DNA from: Bacteroidaceae bacterium | GTDB lineage: Bacteria; Bacteroidota; Bacteroidia; Bacteroidales; Bacteroidaceae | Reading direction: 5' to 3' | DNA length: 11,332 nucleotides | Assembly: GCA_028709135.1 (NCBI GenBank) | Contig: JAQVXN010000036.1 | Span: forward strand, 1 to 11,332 | Part shown: piece after piece, positions 1 to 5,500 of the stretch | How the letters are laid out: every line of letters starts with the position of its first letter | Position numbering within the stretch: position 1 is the first letter of the stretch | The notes under the pieces: model-generated | What the model saw: the letters and a program-made list of their open reading frames with translations, nothing else | What the model was told of the DNA's origin: nothing | The model's database searches: none | Translations under genes and position numbers: made by a program

Positions 1-18
1 AATTTTTACTTGCTGAAT

Positions 19-26
19 CAAAGTTG
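19..26 (-). promoter_or_regulatory. possible -7 box of a leftward promoter
   Basis: Read on the minus strand this is CAACTTTG, 7 of 8 positions of the Bacteroidota -7 consensus TAnnTTTG. It lies directly beside the first palindromic repeat (27-43). If real, it would drive a gene beyond the left edge, with the repeat array covering its upstream control region. There is no downstream gene in the window to confirm it, so this is only a candidate. Confidence 0.2.
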
Positions 27-29
27 GTG

Positions 30-113
30 ACGCAGTGCGTCACAAAAGAAACGCAGTGCGTCATGAAAAAAACGCGTCGCGTCACAAAAGAAACGCACCG
101 CGTCACATAGAAT
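30..113. repeat. four tandem 21-base palindromic repeats
   Basis: Four contiguous units of exactly 21 bases lie at 30-50, 51-71, 72-92 and 93-113. Each starts with an 11-base palindromic core, ACGC-NNN-GCGT, and continues with TCAC (or TCAT) and an A-rich tail. The cores are ACGCAGTGCGT (units 1 and 2), ACGCGTCGCGT (unit 3) and ACGCACCGCGT (unit 4). Around unit 1 the dyad extends to GTGACGCA-G-TGCGTCAC (27-43), with perfect 8-base arms. In unit 3 both halves change together (A to G and T to C), which keeps the symmetry; unit 4 carries only one of the two changes. A 21-base period is two helical turns, so all dyads face the same side of the DNA. This suggests protein binding sites, but no function is shown. 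Confidence 0.85.
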
Positions 114-137
114 AAGAAGTAACTTTTCATTTAGAAC

Positions 138-155
138 ATTCTATCTTGATAGAAT
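138..155. repeat. perfect 8-base inverted repeat
   Basis: ATTCTATC and GATAGAAT are separated by TT. A two-base gap is too short for a good RNA hairpin, so if this is functional it is more likely an operator-like DNA dyad. It lies 25 bases right of the repeat array in gene-free sequence. No promoter box with good spacing was found beside it. Confidence 0.4.
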
Positions 156-238
156 TTCATGCAAATAAAGAAAAGTATCAAGTATATCAAAGACACTATA
201 AAGTAAAATGTTTCTGTCTGCTTAAAGTCCTGACCTAA

Positions 239-464
239 TTAAAATGCTTTTTTTAAAACAGGGCATGTAATTGAAACATTTAAAATTTGTCGTAGCAGAT
301 TGATGTGGAGGCCCGTAGAATCTGTTGCTGCCTAAATTTTTTAATGCTAAACGAATCCATACTCTTTCTGAACTGGATTCTATTTTAATTATCTTGAAAT
401 AAGTCATGAACTCCGACGGAAGCATTAAATGGGTGATTTCTAATAACCGCAATTTGTTATATCC
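239..464 (-). pseudogene. probable remnant of an ISAon1/ISL3-type transposase N-terminus
   Basis: A 76-codon open frame runs leftward from a TTG at 452 to about 222. It remains open upstream only to a TAG just beyond 464, and I see no ATG or ribosome binding site there. Its first 40 or so residues (LLEITHLMLPSEFMTYF, then IIKIESSSERVWIRLALKN) resemble, from memory, the small N-terminal ORF of Bacteroidota ISAon1 transposases, which begins with LLEL..L.LP.E....F and continues with a charged strand ending near IHIYLDEKN. After that the likeness stops: the usual SKGF and FPIRGKKV..H.RRRKW blocks are missing and the remaining residues look non-coding. There is no catalytic ORF and no terminal inverted repeats. 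I read it as a decayed fragment. It could instead be a chance frame or a small orphan protein. Confidence 0.35.
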
Positions 465-484
465 CTAACTTTACCGACTGAACC

Positions 485-522
485 TAAAAATCTCCACGCT
501 GCCATTCAAGCTACGTGGAGAT
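485..522 (-). terminator. Rho-independent terminator of the dipeptidase gene
   Basis: ATCTCCACG (490-498) and CGTGGAGAT (514-522) form a perfect 9-bp stem with a 15-base loop. Read on the minus strand the stem is followed at once by a run of T (plus-strand A at 486-489). It lies about 30 bases past the stop codon of the dipeptidase gene at 551, which fits the end of that operon. Confidence 0.75.
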
Positions 523-537
523 ATATTTTGAAACTAT

Positions 538-557
538 AAAATAACTCTTGTTATTTT
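538..557. repeat. AT-only hairpin overlapping the dipeptidase stop codon
   Basis: AAAATAAC (538-545) and GTTATTTT (550-557) are a perfect 8-base inverted repeat with a 4-base loop. On the plus strand it runs into further T residues, so it could weakly stop rightward transcription. Its right arm includes the stop codon of the minus-strand gene. The stem has a single G-C pair, so it may simply reflect base composition. Confidence 0.35.
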
Positions 558-2008
558 TTTTCGGGAATATTTTCGAGTAACTTCTTAACGAAATCCCAAT
601 ACTTGGCTACGCTTGGTATGTTGCAGCGCTCAAACGGAGTATGTGGCGAGCGTAGAGTGGGTCCAAAGCTGACCATATCCATTTTGGGATAAACCGTTTT
701 GATGACACTACATTCCAAACCTGCGTGAACGACTTGTACGCGTGGTTTTTCACCAAACATATCAGCATATACTTTTTCTATTGTTTTGATAATAGGTGAA
801 TTGAAATCAGGTTGCCATGAGCCATAGCGACCTTCAAAGCTGGTAGCCATTCCAGCCATGGAGAATACAGCTTTGATAGTTGCCTCGAGAGCTTCAAGTT
901 GTGTATCGCAGGAGCTACGTACAAGTATATCAGCTTCAGCTTTTCCGTCAGCTATGCTGACAATCCCGAGGTTGCAGGAAGTTTCTACAATGTCAAGAGC
1001 AGAGGGAATCATTCGGGTTACTCCTGCAGGGCAAGCCATGATGGCATTAATGATGTTATCGCGGATTTCTGTTGGAACAATTTTTTTAGGCATTTCTGCA
1101 GGTAGGATGTCTAGGATGAGTTCATCTTCCACCCCGCTGTATTCTGCTTTGAAAATAGAAGCCCACTCTGCTGCTAGGGCAACGAGGCGCTCTTGTTTCT
1201 CTTGATCTATGGTAACCACAACGCGGCAGTTGTTTGGAATGGCATTGCGCATGTTGCCGCCATGCCAGGAGGCTAGTTGAGCATTGGTCTTTTCTACCGC
1301 GTCAGTGAGGAAACGTGCCATGAGTTTGTTGGCATTGGCACGGCCTTCATTGATTTCCAAACCGGAATGACCACCTTTAAGACCTTTTAGAACTATTTCT
1401 AAGGCAATTTGTGCTGGGTCAGCCTCTTGTTCTTGATATTCCAGTTGTGGTTGGACGTCTTCGCCACCGGCACTACCGATGACCATGTCACCTTCGGTTT
1501 CATTGTCGAGATTAAGCAGAATTTCGCCTTTTAGTGTTTCTGGTTTAAGGTTGTTGACCCCATACATGCACGTTTCTTCGTCAACCGTAAAGATGGCTTC
1601 AATAGGACCGTGTTTCAAGGTGTCATCTTCTAATACGGCCATAGAGGTGGCATCACCGATGCCATCGTCAGAACCGAGTGTGGTACCTTTAGCTTTTACC
1701 CACTCACCTTCGATATATGTTTCTATGGGATCTGTGAGAAAATTGTGATTGGAATCTACCGTTTTTTGTGGAACCATATCCATGTGCGACTCCATTGTAA
1801 CTGGAATACAATTTTCAAATCCCGGGGTTGCGGGTTTCCGCATTACGATATTGCCGGCATTATCTTTGAATGCCTCAATTTTTCGCTCTTTTGCCCAATC
1901 TAATAAAAACTGTTGGATTTTCTCCAAGTGTCCGGATGGACGCGGAATGCGTGTAAGCGCATAAAAGTTTTTCCAAATGCCTTTCGGCTCTAAATTTTGA
2001 ATGTTCAT
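551..2008 (-). CDS. pepD: aminoacyl-histidine dipeptidase (M20 metallopeptidase, PepD-like)
   Basis: This encodes a 485-residue cytosolic zinc peptidase of family M20C, the Xaa-His dipeptidase (carnosinase-like) type, which cleaves dipeptides and aids peptide nitrogen use. The length is typical of the family. The metal-site motifs are in order: SHMD (H75, D77), GSDDGIG (bridging Asp at 114-115), VDEET (catalytic Glu at 144-145), LNLDNE (D168) and a C-terminal SPHTPFER (H456). A lid domain with GGHSG sits between the two halves of the catalytic domain. The N-terminal NFYALTRIPRPSG is also characteristic. The ATG at 2008 lies 12 bases after the stop of the upstream membrane-protein gene, so the two probably share a transcript; there is no Shine-Dalgarno sequence, as is common in Bacteroidota. 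A terminator follows at 485-522. The family call is secure; the exact dipeptide preference cannot be read from sequence. Confidence 0.93.
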   Translation of the reverse strand: MNIQNLEPKGIWKNFYALTRIPRPSGHLEKIQQFLLDWAKERKIEAFKDNAGNIVMRKPATPGFENCIPVTMESHMDMVPQKTVDSNHNFLTDPIETYIEGEWVKAKGTTLGSDDGIGDATSMAVLEDDTLKHGPIEAIFTVDEETCMYGVNNLKPETLKGEILLNLDNETEGDMVIGSAGGEDVQPQLEYQEQEADPAQIALEIVLKGLKGGHSGLEINEGRANANKLMARFLTDAVEKTNAQLASWHGGNMRNAIPNNCRVVVTIDQEKQERLVALAAEWASIFKAEYSGVEDELILDILPAEMPKKIVPTEIRDNIINAIMACPAGVTRMIPSALDIVETSCNLGIVSIADGKAEADILVRSSCDTQLEALEATIKAVFSMAGMATSFEGRYGSWQPDFNSPIIKTIEKVYADMFGEKPRVQVVHAGLECSVIKTVYPKMDMVSFGPTLRSPHTPFERCNIPSVAKYWDFVKKLLENIPEKK

Positions 2009-2020
2009 AATATAATCAGT

Positions 2021-3091
2021 TTAGGATTGTTTGTTGATATTCATAACTTTTTCTGCCGTAAGTTTTACTGCGCGCGTTGAGAAAGAAGATGCCACGAGGG
2101 CATAAATGCCAAGTACTACCAGAAGTAGTGTTTGTACGGAATGTACGATGAGAGCATATATTACAGCTTGAGAGGCCGCAAGACCGTAAATGACAAGTAT
2201 TGTTTTGACTGCAAAATGCCATGGACCAGCTCCGTTTGGCGTTGGTACAATAACAGCAATGGTACCTACACAGAAGGATACGAGTCCAGCCATGACTCCC
2301 AAATTCTGCGTAAAGTCAAAACAGAAGAAAGTGAGATAATAATGGAAGAAATAAGCAACCCAGATGCCGGCTGAATAAATAAGGTATAAGGGGATGTTCT
2401 GAATTTTTTTTAATGATAATATGCCTTCTGCCATGCCATGCATTACGTTTTTAACTTTGCGCATGAAAGCGAGTTTGCGGAATAGAAGGTAAATGAGAAC
2501 TACAATGCAGACAATACAAAGAATAGTAACAAAAATGCCGGCCTGTGAGAAGTTTGATAAGATTCTATCCAAGCTGACGCCGGTTTTGGCAAAGAAATTG
2601 ATAAAAACGTGAATTTGCATTAGAAAAACAGAGACCACGAGAAGGAGCATCAGCAATGTGTCTACAGCTCGTTCCGTAACGACGGTACCCAATGCTTTTG
2701 GAAAAGAGGTGCGATCGCGGCGAGCAAGAACTCCACAACGCAAAAATTCTCCAATACGTGGAATGACAAGACTGGCTGCGTAGGAAAGAAAAATGGCATG
2801 TATACAAGTCTTTATGCGAGGATGCTCTCCCAAAGGTTCCAGCGTTTGCTTCCATCGCAAGCCTCTGAAAATTTGAGCTAAAATGCCTGGGATAAAAGAA
2901 ATAATCATCCACTTCCAATGCATTTGATGAAGCATAACATCGCTGATCTTTGCAAACGGGAATCCTCGATACATCCAATATAGAATGCCCCCTCCTAGAA
3001 GAAAAGGGAATAAGATTTTAAATGTTTTGAATGCAATTCGTCTCAATGACTTTGTTCTTTTTTTGTGTTTGTCGAACGATTTTGTCATCAT
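2021..3091 (-). CDS. YbhN/UPF0104 integral membrane protein (LPG-synthase transmembrane domain family)
   Basis: A polytopic inner-membrane protein of the lysylphosphatidylglycerol-synthase TM family (YbhN/UPF0104, the flippase-like half of MprF). Counting from an open-frame start at 3124, hydrophobic segments lie at about 34-50, 71-87, 105-122, 153-172, 197-215, 246-268, 276-295 and 320-346. Two family signatures are present: PRIGEFLR with a following TERAVD (122-155), and VPTPNGAGPWHF (293-304). The N-terminus is Lys/Arg-rich, consistent with a cytoplasmic start. The frame is open to 3124, but a promoter -7 box lies at 3120-3113, so transcription should begin near 3105. The real start is then one of the tandem ATGs at 3091 or 3088, giving about 356 residues. 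There is no lysyl-transferase domain, so lipid lysylation is not expected. The substrate is unknown; lipid or isoprenoid transport is a family-level guess. It is first in an operon with the dipeptidase gene. Confidence 0.85.
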   Translation of the reverse strand: MMTKSFDKHKKRTKSLRRIAFKTFKILFPFLLGGGILYWMYRGFPFAKISDVMLHQMHWKWMIISFIPGILAQIFRGLRWKQTLEPLGEHPRIKTCIHAIFLSYAASLVIPRIGEFLRCGVLARRDRTSFPKALGTVVTERAVDTLLMLLLVVSVFLMQIHVFINFFAKTGVSLDRILSNFSQAGIFVTILCIVCIVVLIYLLFRKLAFMRKVKNVMHGMAEGILSLKKIQNIPLYLIYSAGIWVAYFFHYYLTFFCFDFTQNLGVMAGLVSFCVGTIAVIVPTPNGAGPWHFAVKTILVIYGLAASQAVIYALIVHSVQTLLLVVLGIYALVASSFSTRAVKLTAEKVMNINKQS

Positions 3092-3112
3092 GCATGCGTG
3101 GCATTTGCTTTG

Positions 3113-3120
3113 CAAAACTA
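3113..3120 (-). promoter_or_regulatory. -7 box for the membrane-protein/dipeptidase operon
   Basis: On the minus strand this reads TAGTTTTG, a full match to TAnnTTTG, followed by CA as in many Bacteroidota promoters. No good -33 TTTG is visible. Transcription would start near 3105, about 14 bases before the ATG at 3091. This decides the start of the membrane-protein gene, because a start at 3124 would lie upstream of the box. Confidence 0.55.
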
Positions 3121-3161
3121 ACAAATCAATCGATAGTATGAATTTCTAATTTTAAAAGTAT

Positions 3162-3169
3162 TACTTTTG
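3162..3169 (+). promoter_or_regulatory. -7 box of the rsmA promoter
   Basis: TACTTTTG matches TAnnTTTG exactly and is followed by CA. The predicted transcript starts near 3176 with a leader of about 22 bases, carrying AAGGA (3189-3193) four bases before the ATG at 3198. The -33 region is poor. The box is 42 bases from the divergent -7 box at 3113-3120, so both promoters share one short control region. Confidence 0.6.
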
Positions 3170-3197
3170 CATCAACAAAGGTAGTAAAAAGGAACGA

Positions 3198-4019
3198 ATG
3201 AAGCAGGTACATCCTAAAAAAAATCTTGGACAACACTTTCTGACAGACATGAGCATAGCCAGTCGTATAGCCGACACTGTAGATGTGGAACCAGATCTGC
3301 CTGTATTGGAAATTGGTCCTGGCATGGGAGCGTTAACACAATTTTTGATTCCCAAACAACGAGAATTGAATGTTGTAGAAATAGATCCCGAGAGTAATTT
3401 TTATTTGAAGGAACATTTTCCCATGTTGCGTGGCAGTATTATTGAGGATGATTTTCTGCACATGAATCTGGACAGCCTTTTTGACGGTAAAAAGTTTGTG
3501 TTGACAGGAAACTATCCTTATAATATTAGTAGTCAAATTTTTTTCCGTCTATTGGAGCAACGTGATCGCATTCCCTGCTGTACGGGTATGATTCAGAAAG
3601 AGGTTGCAGAGCGTCTTACCTCTGGGCCGGGGAAGAAGTCGTATGGCATTTTGAGTGTGCTTTTACAAGCTTGGTTCGATGCGGAATATCTTTTTACGGT
3701 ACCGGAAACAGTTTTTAATCCCCCGCCAAAGGTAAAAAGCGCTGTGGTGAGATTCCGTAGAAATCAAGTAACGAATTTGGGGTGCGATGAACGACTATTC
3801 AAACGGGTTGTGAAGTCCACCTTTAATCAACGACGCAAGATGATGCGGGGATCTTTACGCCCTTTGCTTGCTCAATTGGATGCCGAGCGCGGAGGTGTTG
3901 CCGATATGGAAAAACATATGGAGTTTCTCTCTGATGTAAAATTGACGAGGCGCCCTGAGCAATTGAGTGTGAACGAATTTGTAGCTTTGACAAACTCCAT
4001 AGATAATGAGTGCCACTAA
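3198..4019 (+). CDS. rsmA: 16S rRNA adenine-1518/1519 dimethyltransferase RsmA (KsgA)
   Basis: This enzyme dimethylates two adjacent adenines in the 3'-terminal helix 45 loop of 16S rRNA, using S-adenosylmethionine, late in 30S assembly. At 273 residues it is normal length. The visible motifs are the N-terminal KKNLGQHFLTD (7-17), which orients the substrate; the SAM loop EIGPGMG (38-44); acidic E61 in VVEIDP, at the end of the second strand; EDD at 83-85, which contacts the adenine; the catalytic NYPY (105-108); QKEVAERL with GKKSYG (133-150); VFNPPPKVKSAV (172-183); and the C-terminal FNQRRKMMR (209-217). The ATG at 3198 has a usable Shine-Dalgarno sequence and matches the family's N-terminus. 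No clear terminator follows, so read-through into corA is possible. Loss of this enzyme is classically linked to kasugamycin resistance. Confidence 0.97.
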   Translation: MKQVHPKKNLGQHFLTDMSIASRIADTVDVEPDLPVLEIGPGMGALTQFLIPKQRELNVVEIDPESNFYLKEHFPMLRGSIIEDDFLHMNLDSLFDGKKFVLTGNYPYNISSQIFFRLLEQRDRIPCCTGMIQKEVAERLTSGPGKKSYGILSVLLQAWFDAEYLFTVPETVFNPPPKVKSAVVRFRRNQVTNLGCDERLFKRVVKSTFNQRRKMMRGSLRPLLAQLDAERGGVADMEKHMEFLSDVKLTRRPEQLSVNEFVALTNSIDNECH

Positions 4020-4122
4020 ATCGTATCCAAAGTTTTTTGAGAGGGCATTGTTATGAGATTCTATATTTATAATAAGGTATGTGAGATTTCATAATAAAAT
4101 AAGTGCGATAAAAGTCAGAAAA

Positions 4123-4139
4123 AAGACGCAAGGCGTCTT
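4123..4139. repeat. GACGC...GCGTC palindrome at the corA promoter
   Basis: AAGACGC (4123-4129) and GCGTCTT (4133-4139) form a perfect 7-base inverted repeat around AAG. The inner core ACGC-NNN-GCGT is the same as in the four repeats at 30-113. It overlaps the -33 position of the corA promoter, where no TTTG is found, so it might be an operator. As RNA it could fold into a short hairpin, but the T-run begins 11 bases later, so it is not a standard terminator. Confidence 0.6.
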
Positions 4140-4157
4140 CTAGAAAAGATTTTTTTG

Positions 4158-4165
4158 TACTTTTG
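4158..4165 (+). promoter_or_regulatory. -7 box of the corA promoter
   Basis: TACTTTTG is an exact TAnnTTTG match and is the same octamer as at rsmA; it is followed by CAGTAG. The expected start of transcription is near 4172. The -33 position falls in the right arm of the palindrome at 4123-4139 and lacks TTTG, which would suit an activated or repressed promoter. Confidence 0.55.
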
Positions 4166-4307
4166 CAGTAGTAAAAATTATTTTTCAACTATATATGGAC
4201 GACTATCACGCGGAAAATAAGCGGTAAGAGGACAGGATGTTTGCATTTCAACAGAGAGAATTGCTAACTTCTCGTCTGAATTTTAATGCTTGGAGGATTA
4301 TTAGAAG

Positions 4308-5234
4308 ATGCGAACATTTTGGAATATAAACCGTACGCTGAGTACGTTGAAAGAATGGGAACCGAATTGTTGGGTACAGATTACATGCCCAACACCTGAT
4401 GATGAGAAATATCTTATCGATGATTTAAAAATCCCTGATTATTTTTTTGATGATATTAGAGACAAGGACGAGCGTTCTCGTTATGAGTTTGATGAGGGCT
4501 GGGTGTTGATCATCCTGCGAATTCCTTATGTAAAGGAAGTGCGTTCTCGTACTCCTCATACAACTGTGCCACTCGGCATAATCCTCTATAAAGATCTTTG
4601 TATTACCGTATGTAATTACGAAACTAATATGATGATTGATTTTGTGTCTTATCAACAGAAACGAAATCAGGGCTTTACGGATTCTGTGGATTTGGTGTTT
4701 CGACTATTTCTCTCTTCCTCTGTCTGGTATTTGAAAAGATTGAAACAGATTAGTGCGTTGATAGAGGAATATAAACATAATTTAGATAACAAGATTAGCA
4801 ATGATGATCTGATAGGACTTTCTCGTCTACAAGATAGTTTGACGTATTTTATTACAAGTATTAGAGGAAATGAAACGCTTCTTTCGAAGCTGAAATTTAA
4901 ATTACCTGTAGACGAATTGGATGCTGATTTGATAGAAGATGTTACTATTGAGATGAATCAGGCCCGAGAAATGACAAATATTTATACCAATATTTTAGAC
5001 TCTACGATGGAAACCTATGCGAGTGTAATTAATAACAACTTAAGTAGTGTGATGAAAACTATGACTTCTATCTCTATCGTGTTGATGTTGCCCACGCTGA
5101 TAGCCAGTTTGTATGGTATGAATCTGATTAATGGTATGGAGCATTATTGGTGGGGCTTTCCACTGGTCTGCCTTTTTTCAATTATTGTAACGGGTACCGC
5201 ATTTTTCCTATTCAGACGTAAATCTTGGATTTAA
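4308..5234 (+). CDS. corA: CorA-family magnesium/divalent cation channel
   Basis: A 308-residue pentameric inner-membrane channel of the CorA (2-TM-GxN) family that takes up Mg2+ and often Co2+ or Ni2+. A long soluble N-terminal domain (1-245) is followed by two C-terminal membrane helices. The first runs from about 248 to 269 and ends in the YGMN signature (269-272), with the periplasmic loop LINGMEHYWW next; the second is about 283-302 and ends in the basic tail RRKSWI. The GMN filter is intact. The size and the short C-terminal tail are typical. The ATG at 4308 follows GGAGG by 11 bases. The gene probably has its own promoter at 4158 and an unusually long leader. The family assignment is firm; Mg2+ as the main ion is inferred from the family. 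The gene symbol is given at family level. Confidence 0.92.
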   Translation: MRTFWNINRTLSTLKEWEPNCWVQITCPTPDDEKYLIDDLKIPDYFFDDIRDKDERSRYEFDEGWVLIILRIPYVKEVRSRTPHTTVPLGIILYKDLCITVCNYETNMMIDFVSYQQKRNQGFTDSVDLVFRLFLSSSVWYLKRLKQISALIEEYKHNLDNKISNDDLIGLSRLQDSLTYFITSIRGNETLLSKLKFKLPVDELDADLIEDVTIEMNQAREMTNIYTNILDSTMETYASVINNNLSSVMKTMTSISIVLMLPTLIASLYGMNLINGMEHYWWGFPLVCLFSIIVTGTAFFLFRRKSWI

Positions 5235-5500
5235 CGACCTATAGATGTAGCAATGTTTTGAGGAGCACAATTTCAAATTCAAATAAATTTATGAAAAAGA
5301 ATTTGTAGTGCATTCTATACTAAAAGAAATTGAATATCTGAATAATGGTAAAGAATTAAAAATGGATTTTTGTGTACAATTTATATGTTTTTTCTGTTTT
5401 TGCTTTGCCAATTGGATTTAAATGTTTTTATTTGCAGTAGGAAATTATTCCGATAATAGTCGGAAATGCCTAAGAAAACTAAACATAGAAGGACAATAAC
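5235..5500 (+). promoter_or_regulatory. intergenic region with promoter of the DUF349 gene
   Basis: A clear Bacteroidota promoter is visible: TTTG at 5404-5407, a 19-base spacer, and TTTATTTG at 5427-5434 (7 of 8 against TAnnTTTG), followed by CAG. Transcription should start near 5441, giving a leader of about 60 bases. Within the leader, TTCCGA (5448-5453) and TCGGAA (5460-5465) form a small 6-bp hairpin just past the start. Bases 5235-5400 are AT-rich; I see no convincing terminator for corA and nothing else there. Confidence 0.6.

Larger units (their letters stand above)
4020..4307 (+). promoter_or_regulatory. rsmA-corA intergenic region and corA leader
   Basis: This 288-base region has three parts. 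Bases 4020-4120 are AT-rich with no convincing terminator. Bases 4123-4165 hold a palindrome and a promoter box, listed separately. From about 4172 to 4307 there would be a corA leader of about 136 bases, long for this window. It contains two short open frames: 4195-4227 (10 codons, MDDYHAENKR) and 4237-4329 (30 codons, starting MFAFQQRELL), the second overlapping the corA start in another frame. Whether either is translated is unknown. A strong GGAGG lies at 4292-4296, 11 bases before the corA ATG. Confidence 0.45.

Noticed and set aside
30..113. A small CRISPR array
   Set aside because: The units are contiguous 21-base repeats with no unique spacers between them, and no cas genes are in the window.
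858..1964. Several plus-strand open frames of 68-115 codons
   Set aside because: They lie wholly inside the well-supported dipeptidase gene on the other strand and show no family motifs.
4006..4056. 16-codon open frame overlapping the end of rsmA
   Set aside because: It is too short, has no motif, and has no promoter or clear ribosome binding site of its own.
4123..4157. Palindrome plus T-rich stretch as an rsmA terminator
   Set aside because: The T-run starts 11 bases after the stem, not directly after it, so the terminator form is poor; a promoter-linked role fits the position better. A weak terminator cannot be fully excluded.
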